Of a stretch of 64,000 bases of DNA, positions 27,211 to 35,349 are shown one piece after another. Position 1 is the first letter of the stretch. Every line of letters starts with the position of its first letter. The translations under genes and the position numbers were made by a program. The stretch covers positions 248,001 to 312,000 of the forward strand of contig CAVPTB010000007.1 of the NCBI GenBank assembly GCA_963708575.1. The letters run 5' to 3'. Source of the stretch: DASVWZ01 sp963708575. Lineage in GTDB: Bacteria; Acidobacteriota; Terriglobia; Terriglobales; Acidobacteriaceae. The notes beneath the pieces are model-generated. The model saw only the letters and a list, made by a program, of their open reading frames with translations. It was not told the origin of the DNA and did not search any database.

Positions 27211-27301
27211 GAATGCCTATTCGCCGCTGGACGCAGACCTCGCCTATAGTACGCTGGCTTTCGGAAGGTCAACGGCAGACGCGTGTGGGTGATATCGGGA
27301 C

Positions 27302-27667
27302 TCAGTCGGCGCGGGACTCTTGGCGGTTACCTCGAAGAGCGGCGATGATAGCGGCTGGTTCCGTCTGCTCCGGAACAACAATGTCGGCGTCGTGAGCGGA
27401 CTTGTCATGATCCTGGGCGACGAAAACGATCAAACCTCCCGGACAATTCCGTCTGAACAAACTCGCGAGATCGCGATATATCAAAGGCGGGGTGATGGAG
27501 CACGTCAAGAAAATCCCGCATCTGCCCATTTCAAGTTCATAGCGAGCTTGCACCGGACTGGAAACGGATATCACCATGAAGCCATTCTCCACCAGCGCTT
27601 CTTCCCGGCGCAGCAACTTTTCGGGGTTGGAGGACAGGGACAACACGGTCTTGTCGCGCGATCGCAT
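27302..27667 (-). CDS. Stand-alone pseudo-receiver domain protein
   Basis: 121 residues resembling a single response-regulator receiver domain, with beta-strands KTVLSLSSNP, FMVISVSS and GLIVFVAQDH. The phosphorylation segment reads GIFLTCSITPPL, so there is no Asp at the expected site and no DNA-binding domain. Stand-alone, degenerate receivers are common in acidobacteria. The role is unknown. It is the third receiver-like protein in the window lacking the phospho-acceptor. The gene runs minus-strand, away from the structured RNA at 28141. Confidence 0.6.
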   Translation of the reverse strand: MRSRDKTVLSLSSNPEKLLRREEALVENGFMVISVSSPVQARYELEMGRCGIFLTCSITPPLIYRDLASLFRRNCPGGLIVFVAQDHDKSAHDADIVVPEQTEPAAIIAALRGNRQESRAD

Positions 27668-27735
27668 ATCTCTCGGATGGGTTGCGGCTCAATAAGGTTA
27701 TCTGAGTCTCTGATGAGAGCGGCATCAGAGTCACG

Positions 27736-28070
27736 CTATCCAGAGTCTTCCTCCCGCTCGCTCTTCCGCCGGCTAGCCTCATCTCGCGAAGCTCTAATTC
27801 TTTTGGTTGACTCTTCCCGGCTGCTATAAGGCTGACGCGCTTTATCCTGAGGCGCATCGGTTTCAGATTTCTTATTCCATTCGAGCCGTTGGTTGCCGGG
27901 AGCAGTGTGGGTTTCGAGGGCGAAAAGGAGTTCCAATTCAAGGGTATGAATTCGCTCGGATTTTGCATCGTAGGCGGACCTTTCCGCCGCGTTAAGGCCG
28001 CCAAAGATCTCGTCCTGCCGGGTTTTCCTTTGTTCTCTGCGAAGACGAGCGAGTTCGACGTGGAATGACT
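27736..28070 (-). pseudogene. Remnant of a small charged helical protein
   Basis: A long minus-strand frame reads coherently as an amphipathic, charged helix: VELARLRREQRKTRQDEIFG, then LNAAERSAYDAKSERIHTLE. It ends in an Arg/Glu/Ser-rich tail at 27736. There is no initiator upstream before a TGA, and only an internal TTG is available. The N-terminus therefore seems lost or frame-shifted. Function unknown. Confidence 0.35.
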
Positions 28071-28140
28071 CTTTTCACCGAAACCTCTGGCCCCATGAGT
28101 CCGGACGGGGAGAGACGACCGAACTGGTGACCCGAATCTT

Positions 28141-28372
28141 AGGTAAGAGCTTTGGCGGGACCGTGCACCTCAGAGCGGTGAGGCACTGTGATCGCGGGAA
28201 AGATCCAAGACGGCAATGTACGCCACCGTACCCGGTCCGTCAATGCAGTAGACACCGTATAGACGTGGGAATTTGGATTATTTAGGCTGCAAGCTGAACG
28301 AGGTAATGAAGCTCTCCCACGCTTCAACCGTCGAGACTCGTTTCCGCACGTTTCGAGTCTCGGCGGTCTTTT
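28141..28372 (+). ncRNA. Candidate structured RNA ending in a terminator
   Basis: This gap has no gene but holds nested complementary segments. GACGG 28209-28213 pairs with CCGTC 28237-28241 around GTACG/CGTAC (28218-28222, 28227-28231, CCAC loop). CCTCA 28168-28172 pairs with TGAGG 28179-28183. CGTGGGA 28264-28270 pairs with TCCCACG 28315-28321. GGACCG 28158-28163 and CGGTCC 28233-28238 give an alternative long-range helix. A strong plus-strand terminator (28327-28372) follows immediately, although no plus-strand protein gene lies upstream. I do not match it to tmRNA, RNase P, SRP or 6S RNA. The 5' end is undetermined. Confidence 0.45.
28327..28372 (+). terminator. Rho-independent terminator upstream of tRNA-Leu
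   Basis: 14-bp stem ACCGTCGAGACTCG / CGAGTCTCGGCGGT (28327-28340 and 28354-28367) with one T-G wobble and a 13-base loop, followed by CTTTTCTTG. The T run is on the plus strand only, so it ends a plus-strand transcript that is not a protein gene. Confidence 0.8.
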
Positions 28373-28437
28373 CTTGCTTGCGAGCCGAAGGCGATGGCTG
28401 CCGGCCAACCGGTTTAGTATCATGTTTGTGGAACGAA

Positions 28438-28523
28438 GCCGGGATGGCGGAATTGGCAGACGCGCTGGACTTAGGATCCAGTGCCCAAAAGGCGTGCAGG
28501 TTCAAGTCCTGTTCCCGGCACCA
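28438..28523 (+). tRNA. tRNA-Leu (anticodon UAG)
   Basis: 86 bases including an encoded CCA. The acceptor stem GCCGGGA pairs with TCCCGGC. The anticodon stem CTGGA/TCCAG encloses CTTAGGA, giving anticodon TAG at 28472-28474. The T-arm contains GGTTCAAGTCC, and a long variable arm (class II) fits leucine. It reads CUA and related codons. It lies between a terminator and a minus-strand GloVer fragment. Confidence 0.97.
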
Positions 28524-28539
28524 AAGAAGGCTCTCGTAT

Positions 28540-28670
28540 CTACGGGGTGATCTCGAACACCGTGCCACAACCCAACCCGCTGCACAGCTCGCGATTTGAT
28601 CCTCCTAGTACCGTTGCGCCGTACAAATTGCATACCGAATCGAAGATGACAGGCCCAAGCGGATTCCAGC
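28540..28670 (-). pseudogene. GloVer repeat gene fragment (3' end)
   Basis: The minus strand reads GPVIFDSVCNLYGATVLGGS and then CGTVFEITP followed by a stop. This is the GloVer repeat pattern (D..GNLYGTT..GG...GTVF.I) seen in the intact protein at 24974-26152. Only about one repeat survives, with no start or signal peptide. It begins 16 bases from the 3' end of tRNA-Leu, so a larger gene may have been cut by a deletion or recombination next to the tRNA. Confidence 0.6.
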
Positions 28671-28777
28671 CATCCGTTACATGACGGTTGGGGCTGTGCG
28701 GAGCCTTTGCTCTGCCTAGCGGGATACACTTCACCCTCAGCTGGACCGCTGAGTGTCAGCGCGTCAGGAAGAATGGA

Positions 28778-29059
28778 TTACTGGACTTGCTGCAAGCCCT
28801 GGTAGATGGCGATGCCCGCCATCACCAGGAACATCAAGCCGGAGGCAGCCCCCAACCACTTCACCACGGGAGTGACCTTGTTCATTTTCTTCATGAGCTC
28901 AATCTGGTCTTTTTCCATTTGCGATTCGGAGTCGCTGAGAAAAAGCTGATCGTCTTCATGCATGGTCAGGGTGCTGCGATAGATCAGGAGGATAATCAGA
29001 ATCCCGGTGAGAACACCCCACACAACAAACGGCACCATCAGATTCGACAGACTCGACAT
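28778..29059 (-). CDS. Small two-helix membrane protein
   Basis: 93 residues. A first membrane helix (FVVWGVLTGILIILLIY) and a second near the C-terminus (WLGAASGLMFLVMAGIAIY) flank a charged, Glu/Asp/Lys-rich segment (DDQLFLSDSESQMEKDQIEL). No known motif. Similar short proteins are conserved in acidobacteria but uncharacterised. It is divergent from the Fe-S carrier gene. Confidence 0.7.
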   Translation of the reverse strand: MSSLSNLMVPFVVWGVLTGILIILLIYRSTLTMHEDDQLFLSDSESQMEKDQIELMKKMNKVTPVVKWLGAASGLMFLVMAGIAIYQGLQQVQ

Positions 29060-29294
29060 ACGCCACCTCGGTGCAAACTTGGCACGGGCCGCGAGGCATT
29101 GCCGTTGTGGGTCGCTTTCACGCGAGCAGCGGTCAAGCCCCTTTAACCGCAGATTATAGCCCTAATCCGCCGGTCGGGAAGTCTTTTGTTTTGGAGGTTT
29201 ATAGTCCGGAAATCTCTGTATCCCCTTTGCTTCCAGCCTCATCAAACTTAAGTAGTCTAGAAGGTGGAATCGTGTGTGGACCGGTTCCCGACTT

Positions 29295-29303
29295 TGCTAT
29301 AAT
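29295..29303 (+). promoter_or_regulatory. Extended -10 promoter of the Fe-S carrier gene
   Basis: TGCTATAAT: a perfect TATAAT (29298-29303) preceded by the TG of an extended -10 element. It lies 21 bases before the ATG at 29325, with GAGGAG in between. No convincing -35 is visible, as is common for extended -10 promoters. The leader would be very short. Confidence 0.6.
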
Positions 29304-29324
29304 CTGCCCTAGAGGAGACCAAGA

Positions 29325-29705
29325 ATGGCCACGACAACGACTCCGGAAATCAAGCCCGCGGAAACTACGCCGAAAGCCGCGCCGATTAGTTTGACACCCA
29401 ACGCGATTGCCAAGGTGAGGGAAATCATGGGCCAGCAGACGCCAGTGCCGGCCGGACTTCGCGTGGGCGTTGTCGGCGGTGGCTGCTCCGGATTCTCCTA
29501 CTCCATGTCTTTTGAGAACGCCTCCGGCCTTATGGACAAAGTGTTTGACATGGGCGGACTGAAGGTTTTCGTCGACGCAACTTCGGTAATGTACCTGAAT
29601 GGCTGCATTGTGGACTATGTTGAAACGCTGGAAGGCGCGGGCTTCAAGTTTGAGAACCCGAACGTCAAAAGCACCTGCGGCTGCGGCTCATCGTTCAGCG
29701 TCTAG
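29325..29705 (+). CDS. A-type iron-sulfur carrier (IscA/ErpA family)
   Basis: 126 residues with a Thr/Pro/Ala-rich N-terminal extension of about 23. The HesB/IscA fold follows: SLTPNAIAKVREIMGQQTP, GLRVGVVGGGCSGFSYSMSF with the first conserved Cys, and a C-terminal CGCGSSF motif with the other two. It delivers assembled Fe-S clusters to apo-enzymes. Whether it is the ErpA, IscA or SufA equivalent cannot be told from sequence alone. It is monocistronic, with an extended -10 promoter just upstream and a bidirectional terminator just downstream. Confidence 0.93.
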   Translation: MATTTTPEIKPAETTPKAAPISLTPNAIAKVREIMGQQTPVPAGLRVGVVGGGCSGFSYSMSFENASGLMDKVFDMGGLKVFVDATSVMYLNGCIVDYVETLEGAGFKFENPNVKSTCGCGSSFSV

Positions 29706-29724
29706 ATTTCCGATTGAATTTTTC

Positions 29725-29758
29725 AAAAGGCCTTGTCTACGGACAGGGCCTTTTGTAT
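29725..29758. terminator. Bidirectional terminator between convergent genes
   Basis: 13-bp stem AAAAGGCCTTGTC / GACAGGGCCTTTT (29725-29737, 29742-29754) with one wobble and a 4-base loop. A and T runs flank it on both sides, so it can end the Fe-S carrier transcript and the minus-strand pilus operon, which stops at 29769. Confidence 0.9.
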
Positions 29759-29768
29759 TTGAGAGGTC

Positions 29769-30812
29769 TTATTGTTGAGACTGGTTCTGATCGGGCGGTG
29801 TTGGGGGCGTGAGTGAGCCCGGATTCGAACTGCCAGACGTACCTGGCTGATTGGGCTGGTTCGTGACTCCTCCAGGGACGGGCAAGCCTTGCTGGGCACC
29901 CGGATTGGTGGCACCGGCCTGCTGACCGTTCAAGCCAGCCAGTGATGGCTGATTGGGCGTAGACAAGAGGCCACCCTGATCCATGGTGGGGTCATAGATA
30001 AATTGCCACTGGTAATAGTGGTCTTTCTTGTTGAACAGACGGATAGTTTTTTCTTTGCTGGTGCTGGCGACCCCTACGATGGGGCCGCCCCCGAAAACCT
30101 GATTCGTAGGTCCGGAGGAGCCGGCATTGGTTGCCGTTCCCGGTGCACCGGGGCCACCATTAGCAGCCGCGCCCGCAGCGGTGTTGGCTACTCCTGGGGG
30201 ACTGTTATCGTCTCCAGTCCCGCCCGCTTCACCGGGAGCCTGTCCGGGCTGGTTTGGATCAGTGGCACCGGCGCCAGCATTGGGGGCTGCGCCGCCGAGA
30301 TTAGCACTCACTCCCCCGTTGCCGATTCCGCCGGGTCCGCCGGGCTGGGCGCCAAAGCCGCCGTTGTTGCCGAATCCGCCAGCGTTCAGTCCGCCCGGTC
30401 CTTGGCCTTGACCTTGAGCCAGAGCGTTGACCGTGTTGGCTCCCGGAATTCCCGCTCCGAAGGACATTTGGACTTCGCCGGCGTGGAGAAGCTTAAAGTC
30501 TTTACCGGTAATTGGGTCTTTGTAACGCCTGCGGAGAAAGCGAACCTGATTTGTGTTTTCCAGAGCCTCAAGGCTGGTCGGGTAAGAGCCGAACTTTTTA
30601 ACGTAATGCTGGATGGCGCGAGCGTATTGCGTGCCGCGGTGAATGAGTTCTTGCTCGCGGTCGCGCTTGAGCTGAAAAGATAACAGTGGAGCTGTGACGG
30701 CTGCAGCAATGGCCAGCAAGGCAACAAACAGGATAAGCGTAAGCAGGACGTATCCGTTTTCGGAATGGCGGTTACGGCGAACTAGCGGGCGGAACAACAT
30801 AGGAATTGGCAA
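29769..30812 (-). CDS. Pseudopilin-like protein with a long Gly/Pro/Gln-rich tail
   Basis: 347 residues. The N-terminus has the prepilin layout: a basic leader, Gly-Tyr cleavage point in RHSENGYVLLTLILFVALLA, and a long hydrophobic helix. The residue at position +5 of the mature form is not Glu. A GspG-like soluble part follows (QYARAIQHYVKKFGSYPTSL; RRRYKDPITGKDFKLL). From about residue 120 most of the protein is low complexity, rich in Gly, Ala, Pro, Asn and Gln, interrupted only by a short segment DHYYQWQFIYDPTMDQGG. It is the last gene of the pilus-like operon. Pilins lacking Glu5 are usually tip or minor subunits (GspK-like), which is an inference here. Confidence 0.78.
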   Translation of the reverse strand: MPIPMLFRPLVRRNRHSENGYVLLTLILFVALLAIAAAVTAPLLSFQLKRDREQELIHRGTQYARAIQHYVKKFGSYPTSLEALENTNQVRFLRRRYKDPITGKDFKLLHAGEVQMSFGAGIPGANTVNALAQGQGQGPGGLNAGGFGNNGGFGAQPGGPGGIGNGGVSANLGGAAPNAGAGATDPNQPGQAPGEAGGTGDDNSPPGVANTAAGAAANGGPGAPGTATNAGSSGPTNQVFGGGPIVGVASTSKEKTIRLFNKKDHYYQWQFIYDPTMDQGGLLSTPNQPSLAGLNGQQAGATNPGAQQGLPVPGGVTNQPNQPGTSGSSNPGSLTPPTPPDQNQSQQ

Positions 30813-30870
30813 TTTTGCAACCGGTAATTTGTTTTAAAAGCAGCTCAAATCATCGAACTGCCAATCTTGT

Positions 30871-31470
30871 CTATCCCTGGGTGAGAGGAATGCTCTGCCG
30901 GTTGTTATTCATTTCGTCTTCGATTTCCACCGACATGGGGGAAATTCTTACCACTTTGTAGCGACGGTCCACCGTTTCGCCTTCGCTCGCGATGAAGACG
31001 TCCTCGCCTTGTGACAGGAAAATCTTTTTCGGCTCGCCTGGTTTACTGGCGAAGCCAAAGAATTTCAAATTAATGGGCGGCGGCGGCGGAGGCTGAGGGG
31101 GTCCGGAATCCGCCTCGGGCTGTTTGTCCGTGTTCGCCTCGGCCACAGGCTCAGGAATGGGAGCCTGCGCGCTGAATATGTTTCTGCCAGCGCCTTCGTA
31201 CTTGGTGTCTTCGCTGGCCTTCAGCCAGTCGTAGCGAAGCTCGGGATTGAGCGATCGGGGAGCCCCACTGGTTTTTCTGCTGATGCTCTTGTTGCGCGGA
31301 GTCGATTTTTTGGTGTTGGTGGCCAGCGGTAAAGGAGCGGATGATGCCGTCGGGGTGGTCGAATCCGCGCCGCCTGGACTCCAGAAAGCGCGCGTCAAAA
31401 GTACCAGAGCGAGCAGACCCAGCACTCCGGCAGCGATCAACTTATTGCGGTTCTCAGCGCCCAACTGCAT
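30871..31470 (-). CDS. GspC/PilP-like inner-membrane linker protein
   Basis: 199 residues. One membrane helix near the N-terminus (KLIAAGVLGLLALVLLTRAF), then a Ser/Thr/Lys/Pro-rich linker. A small beta domain at about 135-195 (INLKFFGFASKPGEPKKIFL, then GETVDRRYKVVRISPMSVEI) resembles the GspC homology region or PilP domain that docks onto a secretin. The gene lies 3 bases after the PilO stop, exactly where pilP occurs in type IV pilus operons. It probably links the PilNO inner-membrane platform to an outer-membrane secretin encoded elsewhere. Confidence 0.7.
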   Translation of the reverse strand: MQLGAENRNKLIAAGVLGLLALVLLTRAFWSPGGADSTTPTASSAPLPLATNTKKSTPRNKSISRKTSGAPRSLNPELRYDWLKASEDTKYEGAGRNIFSAQAPIPEPVAEANTDKQPEADSGPPQPPPPPPINLKFFGFASKPGEPKKIFLSQGEDVFIASEGETVDRRYKVVRISPMSVEIEDEMNNNRQSIPLTQG

Positions 31471-31473
31471 AAT

Positions 31474-32022
31474 CTAAGCCATACCTGTGCCGGTCTTGAG
31501 ATACGTTTCCATTTTCAAGTCGAGCTTTACGACCCCGCCTTGTTCTCCAGCCAATACAACGCTATTGACTAAGAAAAAGATCTGGTCGCGCTCGAGCGAA
31601 TTGATGAAGCGCACGAGTTGCAGATAGTCGCCGGAAAAGTCGGCTTCGATCTCTACCGGTTCAACTCCCACGGCCTCCGGATCTTTAGCCGCGTATTTTA
31701 CGCTGCCGATTCGGACTCCACTCTGCTGCGCCAATTTGCCAATCTCTTCGGAGATAGCGGATTCCTGAGATGGCAAGCGATCCTTGTAAAAGCCCGCAAT
31801 CTGGCTATGGGCGACAGGGATCTTCTTGTCGAGTCCACGCAGAGGCTCGACTTCACGAGTCTTTTCTTGCAATGCCCGCCACAACTGAGTGAGTTGATCA
31901 TTACGCGATTGCTGCGAACCGACCAAAGGAGAGAAATAGAGAGCGATCGCGACAAGGTCGACTATGATCAGAGCCGTCAGGACGCCCTTCACCTTTTTAC
32001 GGGTTTGTTGGAGATCAGGCAT
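31474..32022 (-). CDS. pilO: Type IV pilus assembly protein PilO
   Basis: 182 residues. A short cytoplasmic N-terminus is followed by a membrane helix (GVLTALIIVDLVAIALYF), a coiled coil of about 50 residues and a ferredoxin-like domain containing GVEPVEIEADFSGDYLQLVR and INSLERDQIFFLV, the typical PilO core. It pairs with PilN to form the periplasmic alignment complex. Its ATG overlaps the PilN TGA by one base, indicating translational coupling. Confidence 0.85.
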   Translation of the reverse strand: MPDLQQTRKKVKGVLTALIIVDLVAIALYFSPLVGSQQSRNDQLTQLWRALQEKTREVEPLRGLDKKIPVAHSQIAGFYKDRLPSQESAISEEIGKLAQQSGVRIGSVKYAAKDPEAVGVEPVEIEADFSGDYLQLVRFINSLERDQIFFLVNSVVLAGEQGGVVKLDLKMETYLKTGTGMA

Positions 32023-32627
32023 CAGGGCTTGCTCCCGTTATTCGAACTCTCAACCGCCGGCACATAAAGCGCCGTGATGTTGAAATTGACCCGGTCTCCG
32101 GGTGTCACTCCCGAGTTGGCTTCCGAGGTTTCCGAATCAATCTGAGTTTGCTGGAAGCGCTGTGAGCCTTCCATTTTGCGCACCAGTTCGAGCGCACGGT
32201 CGCGCGACTCTCCGGCGACCACCAACTTGATCGAAAGGCCGTTATCGGCGGCAGCTTCGGGATGAATCGAAACCACATGCAACCCTGGAGGCATCACCTG
32301 CTCGAGAGCTTCGAAGACTTTCGTCCAGGAAAAGGCTTTTCGGTAGAACAGATCGTTGAGGAATTGCGACCGATCGCGGGTGCTGCTGTTCTGCGGCAGG
32401 TTCAACAGAGCCTGCGCGTTGGAGCGTTCCTGGTCGCGCTCGGCAATCTGGTTCTTATAACTCTGCATTAGCAGGCGATCTTTGCGGGCGCTCACATATC
32501 CGGAGACGGTCATGGAAAGGACAAAAACCGTGACAGCTCCCACCAGGGCGAACGCTCCGCCCCAGCGCAGCCAAAATCTCGCTGAGTCCTCGTAAGGATT
32601 TGTCGCCAGATTGATATCGACGCGCAT
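32022..32627 (-). CDS. pilN: Type IV pilus assembly protein PilN
   Basis: 201 residues from the ATG at 32627, which overlaps the pilM TGA by one base. The N-terminus MRVDINLATNPYED is the classical PilN motif that binds PilM. A membrane helix (about 22-42), a coiled coil (RLLMQSYKNQIAERDQERSN) and a periplasmic ferredoxin-like domain (LHVVSIHPEAAADNGLSIKL) follow. It recruits PilM at the cytoplasmic side and pairs with PilO. Confidence 0.87.
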   Translation of the reverse strand: MRVDINLATNPYEDSARFWLRWGGAFALVGAVTVFVLSMTVSGYVSARKDRLLMQSYKNQIAERDQERSNAQALLNLPQNSSTRDRSQFLNDLFYRKAFSWTKVFEALEQVMPPGLHVVSIHPEAAADNGLSIKLVVAGESRDRALELVRKMEGSQRFQQTQIDSETSEANSGVTPGDRVNFNITALYVPAVESSNNGSKP

Positions 32628-33523
32628 CAGGAAATCAAAGCTCCGACTACTCCAGCCATTCTCCACTTGGGAATGTTTCCAATGCTGGTACCAAGTTGCG
32701 AAGAATGGACTAATTCTTTCACTTCAACTCCGGTCGAGGCGCGCAATGCAGGAACGGCGCCGCCCGAATCGGAAAGTCCAGCCACAAAAATCTGTTCGAT
32801 GTTCAAACTGTAAGTATCCTGGAAAAACACGATGGAAGGATAGATTTCCTCCGCCAGTTGCTCTCCGCTGATGGTAACGCCGCGGGAATTCTCGAGAGTT
32901 CGAAATAAAAGCAACTGATGCTTGTCGAGGATGGCGATGCTGGTAGTACGAGCATCGACTTTGACTACGAGCGTGGGGCGATCGGCATCGGCCGCACCCA
33001 AAGCGGCAAGCATGGAAGGTAGCACCACTCCCGGTGTGTAACCGGCTTCCCGGAAAATTGACTCATACTCTTCAACTACGCTGGTCAAAGCCACGGCCGC
33101 CACGACCTTTACACCCCCACCAGCCGCCTGCGCATGATAGGAAACCTTGGCTTTTTCAAGATCGAAAGGGAGCGACTTCTTTAGGCGGAAACGGATCACG
33201 CCTTCAGCCTCTTCCCGTTTTGCCGGAAGAGCTTCGAAGTCGAGCAGCATGACGCGAGCAGTCGCATCGGGGAGAACGGCAATGACGTCGTGGGAACGAC
33301 CGCCTACATCGCCCAGAACTTGTCGAACGGTATCGACCAAGCCGCTGCGCTCACGCAGATTGGCTTCGGTAAGATCGGGAATGACGGTGCCGGGAGCGAG
33401 TTCTCCGGCGGCGCAGGATTCGACCAGGCCACCTCGTTCGGATACTCGACCCGCGAGGACGCGATCCGCTGCGATCTCACACGCCAGCTTGGGTTTCGAC
33501 TTGGATTTGAAACCAGGACTCAT
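32627..33523 (-). CDS. pilM: Type IV pilus assembly protein PilM
   Basis: 298 residues. Actin-like ATPase fold of the PilM/FtsA superfamily: KLACEIAADRVLAGRV at the start, VIAVLPDATARVMLLDFEAL, FRLKKSLPFDLEKAKVSYHA, LVVKVDARTTSIAILDKHQL as the phosphate-1/2 region, and EQIFVAGLSDSGGAVPAL near the end. Cytoplasmic adaptor that binds the PilN N-terminus. It overlaps pilN by one base and lies 112 bases after gspE/pilB in the same direction. Confidence 0.87.
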   Translation of the reverse strand: MSPGFKSKSKPKLACEIAADRVLAGRVSERGGLVESCAAGELAPGTVIPDLTEANLRERSGLVDTVRQVLGDVGGRSHDVIAVLPDATARVMLLDFEALPAKREEAEGVIRFRLKKSLPFDLEKAKVSYHAQAAGGGVKVVAAVALTSVVEEYESIFREAGYTPGVVLPSMLAALGAADADRPTLVVKVDARTTSIAILDKHQLLLFRTLENSRGVTISGEQLAEEIYPSIVFFQDTYSLNIEQIFVAGLSDSGGAVPALRASTGVEVKELVHSSQLGTSIGNIPKWRMAGVVGALIS

Positions 33524-33635
33524 CGTCCGACACTTCTCCCTGTATTAGTTTATGAAACTCTTGGGAGCCGGTAAAAGCAATATCTGGAAGGGCACTATCC
33601 ACAGTGAACTGATGGGCAGTGACAATTCCGAAAGT

Positions 33636-35306
33636 TTACCGGTTGCTTTCGATGAAGGTAACCTTATTGATCTCCTTCAACGTGGTCAGCCCCAGCCTGA
33701 CCTTATCCAGCGCGGATTCACGCAGGAAACGCATGCCTTCCTCGCGCGCCGCACGCCGGATCTCCGACGTGGGTTTTTTAAGCAGAATCATTTCGCGGAT
33801 GCGATCGCTCAAATCCAGCAGTTCATGGATGGCGGTTCGTCCGCGGAAACCAGTGCCTGCGCACTCAATGCAGCCTTGGCCTTCATAGAACGTCACCTTG
33901 GACCACTGTTCGGGATCCAGGCCGCTGGCCTCGAGTTCCTCGATCGTGGGCTTCTTCTCGGAGCGGCAAGACTCGCAAATCAAACGCACCAGGCGCTGCG
34001 CCAGAATGCAGTTCAAGGCGGAAACAAAGTTGTAGGGCTCGACGCCCATGTTAAGGAATCGTCCGATAACGTCGACCACGTTGTTGGCGTGAACGGTGGT
34101 GAATACCAAGTGACCGGTCAAGGCGGACTGAATGGCGATCTGCGCCGTTTCCGAGTCTCGAATTTCGCCGACCATGATCTTGTCGGGATCGTGGCGCAAG
34201 ATGGAGCGCAAGCCGCGGGCAAAGGTCAATCCTTTTTTCTCGTTGACCGGGATCTGCGTGATACCGCGAATCTGATATTCAACCGGATCTTCAATGGTGA
34301 TGATCTTATCTTCGTCGGTCTTGATTTCGTTCACGGCGGCATACAGCGTCGTGGTTTTACCGGAACCCGTCGGCCCCGTCACCAGCACCATGCCGTACGG
34401 TTCCTTGATGTAGCGCCGGAATCGCTTGAGATCTTCTTCGTCGAATCCAACGACGTCGAGGACCAGTTTGTGGAACTTTTCGCTCATCGACTCTTTGTCG
34501 AGTACGCGGAGCACGGCGTCTTCGCCGTGGATCGAAGGCATGATGGAAACACGGAAATCAATAGGACGCTCGGGGCTGCCGTACTTCACGCGGAAACGGC
34601 CGTCCTGCGGGACGCGGCGCTCGGAGATGTCCAACTCGCTCATGACCTTGATACGAGAAATAATGGTCGAATGATGTTCCTTCGCGATCGGAGGCATGGC
34701 CTGCGTCAGCACACCGTCGATGCGGAACTTAATGCTGACCGAGTCGTCGCGAGTTTCGATATGAATATCACTGGCCCGGCGCTGCAGCGCGGTGAAGATC
34801 GTTGTGTCAACCAGGCGAATAATCGGACTGGTATCGCCCTGGGCAGTTAAGCGATCGATCGAGATGCTCTCGTCGTTTCCGGCTTCATCTTCACGGACAA
34901 CGTTGAGAGCGAAGCCTTCGCTAGCGTCTTCAAGGACGCGTTTCGACTGCTCTGTCTTCTTGAGGATTTCGCTGATCTGACCAAGCGTGGAAACCTTGGT
35001 GACGATGCGCTTGCCCAGCAGAAGGCTGATCTCGTCGATCATCATCAACTGGCTGGGATCGGCAATGGCGACATTCAGGCGCCCATCTTCGGTCTCCTCA
35101 AGGGGGACGAAGTTGTAACGGAACATCAAGTGGACGGGGATCTTCTTAAACAGGTCGTGATGGAGCTGAAAATTGCGTAGATCGATGAACTGACACCGGT
35201 AGCGCCGGGCAATATCCTGAGCTTTTTCAATCTCATCGTTTGCGCCGGGACGCCCGCCATTGGCTGGGTTGGGTAATACTGTTTTGTTGTCAGCGATACT
35301 CGCCAT
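33636..35306 (-). CDS. GspE/PilB family secretion or pilus assembly ATPase
   Basis: 556 residues. An N-terminal MshEN/GspE N-domain (AQDIARRYRCQFIDLRNFQL; KIPVHLMFRYNFVPLEE) is followed by the hexameric ATPase core. Walker A is VTGPTGSGKTTTLYAA, the Asp box lies in IITIEDPVEYQ, Walker B is PDKIMVGEIRDSETA and the His box is FTTVHANN. A tetracysteine zinc site CESC...CIEC lies about 445-485. It powers extension of a pilus or pseudopilus. It is followed by pilMNO and preceded 43 bases upstream by the GspF/PilC gene. Whether the machine is a type IV pilus or type II secretion system cannot be decided from this gene. Confidence 0.93.
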   Translation of the reverse strand: MASIADNKTVLPNPANGGRPGANDEIEKAQDIARRYRCQFIDLRNFQLHHDLFKKIPVHLMFRYNFVPLEETEDGRLNVAIADPSQLMMIDEISLLLGKRIVTKVSTLGQISEILKKTEQSKRVLEDASEGFALNVVREDEAGNDESISIDRLTAQGDTSPIIRLVDTTIFTALQRRASDIHIETRDDSVSIKFRIDGVLTQAMPPIAKEHHSTIISRIKVMSELDISERRVPQDGRFRVKYGSPERPIDFRVSIMPSIHGEDAVLRVLDKESMSEKFHKLVLDVVGFDEEDLKRFRRYIKEPYGMVLVTGPTGSGKTTTLYAAVNEIKTDEDKIITIEDPVEYQIRGITQIPVNEKKGLTFARGLRSILRHDPDKIMVGEIRDSETAQIAIQSALTGHLVFTTVHANNVVDVIGRFLNMGVEPYNFVSALNCILAQRLVRLICESCRSEKKPTIEELEASGLDPEQWSKVTFYEGQGCIECAGTGFRGRTAIHELLDLSDRIREMILLKKPTSEIRRAAREEGMRFLRESALDKVRLGLTTLKEINKVTFIESNR

Positions 35307-35349
35307 TTTCCTGCCTACCTTGTGCGCGGACCGGTTCGCCCGCGAGTTC

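Noticed and set aside
28278..28568. 96-codon minus-strand frame across tRNA-Leu
   Set aside because: It contains the well-known antisense translation of a tRNA-Leu gene (EQDLNLHAFWALDPKSS), a frequent annotation artefact.
33552..34850. 432-codon plus-strand frame
   Set aside because: Antisense of the GspE/PilB ATPase gene; composition fits a shadow frame.
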